This document shows positions 1 to 5,344 of a DNA stretch of 8,821 nt, piece after piece; within the stretch, counting starts at the first letter, position 1; each line of letters opens with the position of its first letter. This DNA is from Lachnospiraceae bacterium UBA7480 (GTDB taxonomy: Bacteria; Bacillota; Clostridia; Lachnospirales; Lachnospiraceae): contig DLOQ01000107.1 of assembly GCA_002479655.1 (NCBI GenBank), positions 1 through 8,821 on the forward strand, in the 5' to 3' direction. Under the pieces are notes generated by a model. That model was not told where the DNA came from. It made no database searches and saw only the letters and a program-made list of their open reading frames with translations. The position numbers and the translations under genes are program-made.

Positions 1-47
1 ATGTGCAATTCGAGGCGGTTATAATCAGGAGATATTTTTTGAAAACA

Positions 48-76
48 ATTTGCGGACGAAATTTTCGTCCGCAAAT
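48..76. repeat. Strong 13-bp perfect hairpin upstream of abiE
   Basis: The arms ATTTGCGGACGAA (48-60) and TTCGTCCGCAAAT (64-76) are perfect reverse complements around a 3-nt loop. On the + strand no T-run follows. On the - strand the arm is followed by TTGTTTTC, so it may end a leftward transcript from outside the window. It could also be a leader structure or an element boundary. The hairpin itself is certain; its role is not known. Confidence 0.6.
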
Positions 77-138
77 CTAACCATGCAGCATATTTATGGA
101 GTCTTTCACGACAGATTTATAGTGTTGCTAAGATTTTA

Positions 139-178
139 TTGACAAAACACAGATTTGGCTGTAATGTTTTAATTAAAA
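139..178 (+). promoter_or_regulatory. Candidate abiE promoter with AT-rich palindrome
   Basis: A consensus -35 TTGACA (139-144) is followed after 17 bases by TAATGT (162-167), a weak -10. The -10 runs into the perfect 12-bp palindrome TTTTAATTAAAA (167-178), which would cover the start of transcription. AbiEi-type antitoxins are known to repress their own promoters through inverted repeats, so this palindrome is a possible operator; that is inference. No better promoter lies between here and the gene at 234. Confidence 0.45.
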
Positions 179-233
179 TTCGGCAAAATAATAAATTGAC
201 GAAAATAAATTAAAAGAGAATGAGGTGGAAAAG

Positions 234-821
234 ATGACAAATGCGATAGTTCTTCCGGAAGATCAGAAGATCTTTTCCATGCAGGAGCTTAAGCGCAGGG
301 GCGTCTCACAGTATAAAGTCAGCAAGCTGGTTAATGAAGGGAAGCTTATAAAACTGAATAAAAGCTATTACGAAAATGCAGAATACAGTGGAGAGGAATC
401 AGACTTCTATTATGCAGAGGCTTACGCACCGAAGGGTGTGATCTGTCTGCTCAGTGCAGCGGTGTACTATCATCTGACGACATTTATTCCGGATGCAGTC
501 GATGTTGCCATTCCGAGGAAAGCAAAGGTATCCACTATGCCGTCCCGGCCGCAGATGAATGTCTATCATTATACAGATGATAGACATGAGCTGGGAGTTA
601 CTACGGTCAAAGAGGGCGGGAATGAATTCCGGATCTATGATATGGAGAAGACAGTCGTAGATATCGTTTTTTACAGAGAAAAGGTCGGGATTGAAGAAAT
701 GAAAGAAATCCTTGTGACCTATCTACAGCGGAAGGATCGGAATCTCAACCGGCTTTTGAAATATGCAGAGCTGATGAAATGTGATAAGGCGATGAGGGGA
801 TATCTGGAGGTGCTCGTATGA
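234..821 (+). CDS. abiEi: AbiEi-like antitoxin / transcriptional repressor (type IV TA)
   Basis: This is the antitoxin and autoregulator partner of the AbiEii nucleotidyltransferase toxin. The protein has 195 residues. An N-terminal winged helix-turn-helix (about residues 8-50, containing MQELKRRGVSQYKVSKLV and a following basic wing around GKLIKLNKSYY) has the shape of the AbiEi N-terminal domain family. The central and C-terminal part, with GVICLLSAAVYYHLTT and DMEKTVVDIVFYR, matches the AbiEi layout. The start at 234 is chosen because AGGTGG (223-228) sits five bases before it; an in-frame GTG at 225 lies inside that ribosome site. The stop overlaps the next gene's ATG by ATGA, so antitoxin and toxin are translationally coupled. 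In the known AbiE systems the antitoxin does not bind the toxin directly but opposes its effect and represses the operon. Confidence 0.85.
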   Translation: MTNAIVLPEDQKIFSMQELKRRGVSQYKVSKLVNEGKLIKLNKSYYENAEYSGEESDFYYAEAYAPKGVICLLSAAVYYHLTTFIPDAVDVAIPRKAKVSTMPSRPQMNVYHYTDDRHELGVTTVKEGGNEFRIYDMEKTVVDIVFYREKVGIEEMKEILVTYLQRKDRNLNRLLKYAELMKCDKAMRGYLEVLV

Positions 822-1714
822 TAAGTGCGATATCAGTAAAGGATAGATTGAAGAATCAGGCAGTTACAAGCGGGAAGACATTTCAGGAGATATTGACGGC
901 GTATGGGTTGGAGAGGACCGTATACAGATTGTCGGTGTCAGAATATGTGGAGCGATTTACATTGAAGGGTGGTATTTTCCTGTATGCACTCTTTGAAGGA
1001 GAATTTGCAAGAGCTACAAGAGACATTGATCTTCAGGCAAAGAACATGCCGAACAATGTGGCGGATATGAAGAAGGTATTTGAAAGTATATTCTCCATTG
1101 AGTGCGACGATGCATTGCGCTATGATTTGGAAACGCTGGATGTAAAGGATATAACAGAATTTAAGGAATACCATGGCGTGAATGTTTCCATTATGTCTTA
1201 TCTGGACAGAACCAGAGTACCCGTTTCTATAGATATCGGATTTGACGACGTAGTTTATCCGGACCGGGTAAAGAGGGAGTTTCCGGTCCTGCTTGATATG
1301 GAGGCACCGGAGATCTATACATATTCCATCTCGTCGGTAATATCCGAGAAATTCGAGATAATCGTTTCTCTGGGAGATGCCAACAGCAGGTATAAAGATT
1401 TTTACGATATTTATATGCTGGCTGACAGATATGATCTTGATGGAACAGAACTGAAGGAAGCAATAAGAGAGACCTTTGAGCATAGAGGAACCGGATTTGA
1501 TGATATATTCGCTTTTACGGATGACTTTATAGCAAGCGGGATTCATCAGAGCCGGTGGAAGACATTCCTGAAAAAGAAGAAGGCACTTGTGAATGTAGAT
1601 CTGGTTGATGTGATTATACTGTTGAAGCTGTTACTGATTCCGATAATTGAAAGTATCAGCAGTAATACGGAGTATACGGCGATATGGGATCATGGATCTC
1701 ACAACTGGAAATAA
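818..1714 (+). CDS. abiEii: AbiEii/AbiGii-family nucleotidyltransferase toxin (type IV TA)
   Basis: This is the toxin of the AbiE abortive-infection pair, a DNA polymerase beta-fold nucleotidyltransferase; studied members act on cytoplasmic RNA targets such as tRNA. The 298-residue length is usual. The visible motifs are LKGG (49-52) followed by R65-x-T-R-DID (D69, D71), the paired acidic metal ligands; a third acidic site, likely D139 or a neighbour in DIGFDD (139-144); and the family C-terminal motif SEKFE (176-180) with N189-S-RYKDFYDIY (191-199). All expected catalytic residues are present, so the toxin looks active. The ATG overlaps the abiEi stop, and GGAGG at 806-810 supports this start. 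The last ~40 residues are a hydrophobic helix plus a short polar tail, not obviously truncated. An intrinsic terminator lies 25 bases after the stop, making the pair a closed two-gene operon. Confidence 0.88.
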   Translation: MISAISVKDRLKNQAVTSGKTFQEILTAYGLERTVYRLSVSEYVERFTLKGGIFLYALFEGEFARATRDIDLQAKNMPNNVADMKKVFESIFSIECDDALRYDLETLDVKDITEFKEYHGVNVSIMSYLDRTRVPVSIDIGFDDVVYPDRVKREFPVLLDMEAPEIYTYSISSVISEKFEIIVSLGDANSRYKDFYDIYMLADRYDLDGTELKEAIRETFEHRGTGFDDIFAFTDDFIASGIHQSRWKTFLKKKKALVNVDLVDVIILLKLLLIPIIESISSNTEYTAIWDHGSHNWK

Positions 1715-1738
1715 TCATATTGGAAAAATCGTTTTAAT

Positions 1739-1768
1739 GATCATGCGAAGAGCATGGTCTTTTTATTG
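1739..1768 (+). terminator. Intrinsic terminator of the abiE operon
   Basis: GATCATGC (1739-1746) pairs with GCATGGTC (1752-1759) over 8 bp including one G-U pair, around the loop GAAGA, and is followed directly by TTTTTATT. Its position 25 bases after the abiEii stop fits operon termination. Confidence 0.85.
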
Positions 1769-1898
1769 TGCAGAGGAAGGAGAAATCCCTGTCCGTACAT
1801 TGGAGGATTGGGAGGCGAGGCGGCGCACTCCGCCGGAATATATTCCGCGGCTGATAGAGTATCAGATGAAGTATGAGAAGCTGGCGAATAAAAAGTAA
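1767..1898 (+). pseudogene. 3' remnant of a small helix-turn-helix gene
   Basis: A 43-codon open stretch ends at the stop at 1896-1898 and contains IPVRTLEDWEARRRTPPEYI followed by PRLIEYQMKYEKL. This is the C-terminal half of a common small Firmicute HTH protein, in which a recognition helix leads into a W-E-x-G-R-R-x-P-P-E-Y motif. The usual glycine after W-E-A is arginine here, consistent with decay. The first half of the HTH is missing and the frame begins inside the abiEii terminator, with no start codon or ribosome site close by. I therefore call it a truncated remnant; genes of this type often lie beside RelE-like toxins, but none is adjacent. The family match is from memory of the motif. 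Confidence 0.6.
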
Positions 1899-2019
1899 TG
1901 TAAAGTTATCGAGTTCATCTCACTAACTGACATTGTAAAATATAAAAGTAAAGAGTAAAACAATCAAAAGGTTAAGAATGTTTTAAATAAAGAAGTGAAA
2001 AGATGTGAAAAGATGTGAG

Positions 2020-2036
2020 TTTACCTTGGAGGTAAA
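2020..2036. promoter_or_regulatory. Upstream palindromic operator (O1) of the higBA-like locus
   Basis: TTTACCT-TGG-AGGTAAA is a perfect inverted repeat with 7-bp arms and a 3-bp centre. It lies just upstream of the -35 box at 2045 and shares its arms with a second palindrome at 2076-2094. HigA-type antitoxins bind such repeats to repress their own operon; assigning this site to the HigA-like protein at 2241 is inference. Confidence 0.75.
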
Positions 2037-2044
2037 TTCAAACA

Positions 2045-2073
2045 TTGACAAAATGAAATATTCATGCTAACAT
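2045..2073 (+). promoter_or_regulatory. Strong sigma-A type promoter of the higBA-like locus
   Basis: A consensus -35 TTGACA (2045-2050), a 17-base spacer and an extended -10, TGC-TAACAT (TG at 2065-2066, hexamer 2068-2073). Transcription would start near 2080, inside the second palindrome. The promoter lies exactly between two matching palindromes, the arrangement expected for tight autorepression. Confidence 0.75.
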
Positions 2074-2075
2074 GA

Positions 2076-2094
2076 ATTTACCTCAAAGGTAAAT
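2076..2094. promoter_or_regulatory. Downstream palindromic operator (O2) over the transcription start
   Basis: ATTTACCT-CAA-AGGTAAAT is a perfect inverted repeat with 8-bp arms. It begins just after the -10 hexamer and covers the expected start of transcription. Its centre is 57 bp from the centre of the upstream copy. The toxin homology starts within a few bases of its right edge. Confidence 0.78.
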
Positions 2095-2097
2095 GCG

Positions 2098-2208
2098 AAA
2101 GAGAGGCAATACGCGATGGATCTGATTCATCCGTATAGGCTGGTATTCGAAAAGAATGGTGGCGAAATCCAAATAGCAAATGTACTGGAAATCGTCGATT
2201 ATCATTAA
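2098..2208 (+). pseudogene. C-terminal remnant of a HigB/RelE-family toxin
   Basis: The frame reads KERQYAMDLIHPYRLVFEK and ends in NVLEIVDYH before the stop at 2206-2208. These are the last two conserved strands of HigB (RelE-superfamily, plasmid-maintenance 'killer') toxins, in which a Q-Y-x-x-D-L-x-H-P-Y-R-L-x-F motif precedes a terminal I-L-E-I-V-D-Y-H. A full toxin has about 90-110 residues, so roughly 60-70 N-terminal residues are missing. The frame is closed upstream by TAA at 2068-2070, and promoter and operator DNA occupies the place where the rest should be. An ATG at 2116 with GAGAGG nine bases before it could still give a 30-residue peptide; whether it is made is unknown. The fragment lies 32 bases ahead of the HigA-like gene, the usual toxin-then-antitoxin order of higBA. 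Confidence 0.78.
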
Positions 2209-2240
2209 ATGTCAAGACGTCGAAGCAAGGAGGTATCACT

Positions 2241-3293
2241 ATGGTGAAAAGTCGCAGTTTCATTGCAACGCCGCCTGGGGCGACAATAAAAGAACAGCTG
2301 AATGATAGAGGAATGAGTCAGAAGGAGTTTGCGGCCAGGATGGATATGTCTGAAAAACATATTAGCAGGCTTATCAACGGGGATGTTCAGCTTACGCCTG
2401 AGACAGCCGTAAGATTAGAGATGGTTCTAGGCGTTCCTGCTAAGTTCTGGAATGATCTTGAAGCTATTTATAGAGAGAAAATCGTGAAGGCAGAGGCAGA
2501 GAATGCAATGGATGCAGATGCTGAAATGGTCAAACGATTTCCTTATAGTGAAATGGCAGAATTGGGATGGATTCCGGAAACCAGAGATGCAAAGGAAAAG
2601 GTCGTTTATTTGAGAAAATACTTTGAGGTGATTGAGCTTTCTCTTCTCGGAAATGAGCAGATTACAAGGATCGCTTGTAGAAGATTAGCAATAACAGAGA
2701 AGAGTGATCTTGCTCTTATGGCTTGGGCTCAAGAGGCAAAAATCAAGGCGCGTGATATCCGAACGGCTTCAATTAATATCAAAGGGCTTATTGCTGCTAT
2801 GCCTGAAATCAGAAAGATGACTGTTCTTAAGCCGAAGGAGTTTTGCCCTCAGATCAAAAAGTGTCTTGCAGACTGTGGGATCGTTCTGGTATTTCTTCCA
2901 TATTTAAAGGGCTCATTCCTGCAGGGGGCAACATTTTTGGATGGAAATAAGATCGTGGTAGGTCTTACTGCAAGGGGAAAAGATGCTGATAAATTTTGGC
3001 TCAGTCTGTTTCACGAATTGGCGCATATTGTTCTTGGTCATGTAGGTCAGCCTGATGGAACATCAGAAGACGATGAGAAAGCCGCTGATCAATGGTCGGG
3101 AGATACGCTTATTTTGGCGGATGATTTTGAGCACTTTAGAAGAGAACGTGATTATTCTGAGGGAAATGTTATTCGTTTTGCTAAGGAGCAGGGAATAGCA
3201 CCGGGAATTGTAGTTGGAAGAATGCAGAGGGAAGGCATGATCAAGTATAGCATGCTGAATCACCTTAAAGAAAAGTATGAGATAGCTGTATAA
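2241..3293 (+). CDS. HigA-like antitoxin fused to an ImmA/IrrE zinc peptidase domain
   Basis: The protein has 350 residues in two domains. Residues 11-75 hold a HigA/XRE-type helix-turn-helix: PPGATIKEQL opens the domain, MSQKEFAARMDMSEKHISRLI is the HTH, and LTPETAVRLEMVLGVPAKFW is the standard HigA closing motif. Residues ~200-340 form an ImmA/IrrE peptidase domain with the zinc motif HELAH (258-262) and a downstream E279-KAAD that supplies the likely third ligand. All expected metal ligands are present. The start is set by AAGGAGG (2227-2233), seven bases before the ATG. It most likely represses the promoter at 2045 through the two flanking palindromes, and in ImmA-like fashion may cleave itself or a partner under stress (inference). 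Its toxin partner is reduced to a fragment, so it now appears to be an orphan regulator or antitoxin. Confidence 0.85.
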   Translation: MVKSRSFIATPPGATIKEQLNDRGMSQKEFAARMDMSEKHISRLINGDVQLTPETAVRLEMVLGVPAKFWNDLEAIYREKIVKAEAENAMDADAEMVKRFPYSEMAELGWIPETRDAKEKVVYLRKYFEVIELSLLGNEQITRIACRRLAITEKSDLALMAWAQEAKIKARDIRTASINIKGLIAAMPEIRKMTVLKPKEFCPQIKKCLADCGIVLVFLPYLKGSFLQGATFLDGNKIVVGLTARGKDADKFWLSLFHELAHIVLGHVGQPDGTSEDDEKAADQWSGDTLILADDFEHFRRERDYSEGNVIRFAKEQGIAPGIVVGRMQREGMIKYSMLNHLKEKYEIAV

Positions 3294-3384
3294 ATTGCCT
3301 CGGATCATATTATAAAAGTGCCTTTAACGGCAAAAAAATTAGATGGAAACATTACGGAGCGAAACCACGAATTGGAGGTTAAAA

Positions 3385-3648
3385 ATGAACAGAAGAAGCT
3401 TAAATGAGGTCATTCGCCTGAGCGATGAGCAGAAGAAACAGCTTGCCGCTGAAATCAAAGCATTTTATCTGGATGTCCGGGGGCAGGAGATCGGGATGAT
3501 TGAGGAACAGCAGCTCATATCATTATTTTGTGAGCATCTGGCGCCGATCATTTATAATAAAGCATTGGATGATGCTATGTACTGGTTAAAAGAACAAATG
3601 GGGAATGTTGAGGTTGATTATTGCCTGTTATATAAGGATATTCGATAA
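3385..3648 (+). CDS. DUF2164-like small protein
   Basis: The product is a small soluble protein of 87 residues and unknown function. The helical pattern LSDEQKKQLAAEIKAFYLDVRG, then EIGMIEEQQLISLFCEHLAPIIYNKALDDAMYWLKEQM, matches the DUF2164 layout: an N-terminal 'L-S-x-E-Q-K' helix, a G-x-E-I-G turn and a 'P-x-I-Y-N-x-x-x-x-D-A' helix. The start at 3385 follows GGAGG (3374-3378) with a six-base gap; an in-frame ATG at 3343 lacks a good ribosome site. No convincing promoter or terminator separates it from the HigA-like gene 91 bases upstream, so it may be read from that transcript. No signal peptide or membrane segment is seen. Confidence 0.72.
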   Translation: MNRRSLNEVIRLSDEQKKQLAAEIKAFYLDVRGQEIGMIEEQQLISLFCEHLAPIIYNKALDDAMYWLKEQMGNVEVDYCLLYKDIR

Positions 3649-3672
3649 GGGCATGAAGTCTATGAATACAGC

Positions 3673-3697
3673 CTCGTTAAAATATGCTCGTTAAAAT
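3673..3697. repeat. 14-bp period direct repeat upstream of the FMN-type gene
   Basis: CTCGTTAAAAT occurs at 3673-3683 and again at 3687-3697. The 11-mer GTTAAAATATG at 3676-3686 recurs exactly at 3743-3753, where it forms the candidate -10 of the next gene. It may be a regulator site or a partial duplication of promoter DNA; no function can be assigned from the sequence. Confidence 0.45.
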
Positions 3698-3741
3698 GCC
3701 GACATTTGAGGAACGATCCGCTGGTATCAGCAGGATAGATA

Positions 3742-3750
3742 TGTTAAAAT
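3742..3750 (+). promoter_or_regulatory. Candidate extended -10 promoter of the lux-like operon
   Basis: TGT-TAAAAT is an extended -10 (TG at 3742-3743, hexamer 3745-3750, five of six matching TATAAT). No good -35 lies 16-18 bases upstream; the nearest hexamer matches poorly. The implied start near 3757 would leave only a very short leader before the ribosome site at 3761, so the call is tentative. Confidence 0.35.
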
Positions 3751-3774
3751 ATGAAAAAAAGAGGAGGGTTTATC

Positions 3775-4167
3775 ATGCAGGAGGTTTATGAATTTTTAAA
3801 AAATTGCGGTACTTATTATCTGGCAACAGTAGAAGGCAGCCAGCCAAGAGTCCGCCCGTTCGGTACGATTGATTTGTTTGAGGGAAAGCTTTATATCCAG
3901 ACCGGTAAATCCAAAGAAGTATCGAAACAGATCGCCCAAAATCCCAAGGTTGAGATATGCGCTTTTGCAGATGGAAGATGGCTGCGTATTGCGTGCTCAC
4001 TTGTCAGAGATGACCGTATGGAAGCCAAAGAACATATGCTTGATGCCTATCCGCATTTAAAAGGCATGTATTCCGCTGCGGATGATAATACGGAAGTTCT
4101 GTATATGAAAGACGCTGTTGCTGTTTTTTCATCTTTTACGGAAGCGCCTAAAACAGTCCGATTCTGA
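3775..4167 (+). CDS. Pyridoxamine 5'-phosphate oxidase-like FMN-binding split-barrel protein
   Basis: The product is a probable FMN- or F420-type split beta-barrel protein of 130 residues, cytoplasmic. Residues 12-60 show the family pattern: YYLATVEGSQPRVRPFG (flavin-side strand and loop), DLFEGKLYIQTGKSKEVSKQI, then NPKVEIC. The C-terminal VLYMKDAVAVFSSFTEAPKTVRF is the usual closing strand. Members of this broad family include flavin reductases, haem-degrading enzymes and uncharacterised oxidoreductases, so the substrate cannot be named. True PdxH is much longer, so this is not pyridoxamine phosphate oxidase itself. The start at 3775 follows GAGGAGGG (3761-3768) with a six-base gap and is preferred over the in-frame ATG at 3751. 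The luxE-like gene starts 52 bases after the stop with no terminator between, suggesting co-transcription. Confidence 0.82.
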   Translation: MQEVYEFLKNCGTYYLATVEGSQPRVRPFGTIDLFEGKLYIQTGKSKEVSKQIAQNPKVEICAFADGRWLRIACSLVRDDRMEAKEHMLDAYPHLKGMYSAADDNTEVLYMKDAVAVFSSFTEAPKTVRF

Positions 4168-4219
4168 TGACCGGCGTATATATCTTTCTACAGCGTTTAT
4201 TGACAGGAAAGGGAAGTTT

Positions 4220-5344
4220 ATGGGGTACAGGAAAAAACTTTTTGGCGTGCAAGATCCGTTTGATACGGAACATACCGGGGAAATCTTTCTCAAAGCCGTC
4301 AGGGAAAACTGCCGGTTTCATTATCATCATTGCCCCGAATATAAAAAGCTCCTTGACCATATGAAATTTTCGCCGGACGATCTGAAAACTTATGAGGACA
4401 TAGCGAAAATTCCTCCGATTCCGACCTTGTTTTTCAAAAGTCACAAAATCTATTCCATGCCAAAGAATAGGATTTTCCTTACCGCCACGTCTTCCGGAAC
4501 AAGCGGTAAATACAGCGAGATCGGTTTTGAGCTCGGCGGACTTCTCAACGGTCTTAACATGCTGCTGAAAATTTTCAAATGGCGCGGGATCACTACCCTG
4601 CGTCCCTCCCATTATATTATTCTGGGTTACCGTCCCCATAAGGGAAACAAAACCGCGGTGACTAAAACGGCGTTGGGTTATACGTTTTTCTCTCCGGCGC
4701 TTAGCAGGACATTTGCCCTGAAATTCAAAGACGGAAGATATACCCCAGACCTTGAGGGAATTATTTCTGCGATAAAAAAATATGAACGATCCGGATTCGG
4801 GGTAAGATTGATCGGATTCCCCTCGTATACCTATTTTGTAATGCGGCTTATGGACGAACGGGGACTATGCGTTAAACTGCCCAAAAGATCAAAAATAATG
4901 CTGGGCGGCGGCTGGAAACAATTTTACAAGGAGCGGGTGGAGAAAGAGGAATTTTACGCTCTGGCAAAAAAGACGCTCGGAATAGACGAGGAAAATATCG
5001 TCGAATCTTTCGGCGCGGCGGAACATCCGATTTTGTACTGCGACTGTAAGAAGCACCATTTCCATATCCCGGCCTACAGCCGCGTGATCATTCGCGATGT
5101 CGATACGCTTCAACCCCTTCCGGCAGGCAGTGTCGGACTTGTGAATCTGATTACGCCGATGGTGAAAGCTACGCCGATCCTTAGCGTTATGACGGATGAC
5201 TTAGGTGTCATCCATGATGGCGGGTGCGATTGCGGAATCCGTTCCCCATATCTTGAGATCATTGGTAGAGTGGGCGTGAAGGATATCAAGACCTGCGCGG
5301 CGGGAGCCGCCGAAATACTATCTGAGCTGGAGGGATCGAAATGA
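4220..5344 (+). CDS. LuxE-like acyl-protein synthetase
   Basis: This is an adenylate-forming enzyme that, in the luminescence fatty-acid reductase, activates a fatty acid with ATP and carries it as a thioester for reduction by LuxC. The 374-residue length matches LuxE (about 370-380). Residues 20-80 show the family N-terminus (FHYHHCPEYKKLL, IPPIPTLFFKSHKIYS). TATSSGTSGKYS (88-99) is the ATP-binding loop of the adenylate-forming superfamily, and FGAAEHP (264-270) with CDCG (336-339) and EIIGRVG (346-352) resembles the PaaK/LuxE C-terminal half. C359 in KTCAAGAAEIL lies where LuxE has its acyl-accepting cysteine, a few residues from the C-terminus. The start at 4220 is preferred because family homology begins there and GGAAAGG lies upstream; an in-frame ATG at 4118 would overlap the preceding gene. 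The stop overlaps the luxC-like ATG, indicating coupling. Acyl chain length is not predictable. Confidence 0.85.
   Translation: MGYRKKLFGVQDPFDTEHTGEIFLKAVRENCRFHYHHCPEYKKLLDHMKFSPDDLKTYEDIAKIPPIPTLFFKSHKIYSMPKNRIFLTATSSGTSGKYSEIGFELGGLLNGLNMLLKIFKWRGITTLRPSHYIILGYRPHKGNKTAVTKTALGYTFFSPALSRTFALKFKDGRYTPDLEGIISAIKKYERSGFGVRLIGFPSYTYFVMRLMDERGLCVKLPKRSKIMLGGGWKQFYKERVEKEEFYALAKKTLGIDEENIVESFGAAEHPILYCDCKKHHFHIPAYSRVIIRDVDTLQPLPAGSVGLVNLITPMVKATPILSVMTDDLGVIHDGGCDCGIRSPYLEIIGRVGVKDIKTCAAGAAEILSELEGSK

Noticed and set aside
2..142. Open frame running in from the left edge
   Set aside because: About 46 codons through the hairpin at 48-76, with no recognisable motif; could be chance and cannot be supported without upstream sequence.
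938..1546. Long open frame on the - strand opposite abiEii
   Set aside because: It lies wholly inside a gene with clear catalytic motifs and has no recognisable domain or ribosome site; it is a shadow of the coding strand.
1995..2014. Two tandem copies of GTGAAAAGAT
   Set aside because: Short, simple AT-rich repeat in non-coding DNA; no link to the operators could be shown.
3326..3342. Possible terminator TGCC-TTTAAC-GGCA after the HigA-like gene
   Set aside because: Only a 4-bp stem, followed by A's rather than T's on the + strand; too weak to call.
4167..4364. + strand open frame starting at the end of the split-barrel gene
   Set aside because: It overlaps the start of the luxE-like gene in another frame, has no ribosome site and resembles nothing known.
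4148..4639. 163-codon open frame on the - strand opposite the luxE-like gene
   Set aside because: Low-complexity translation with no known motif, lying over a well-supported gene; a shadow.
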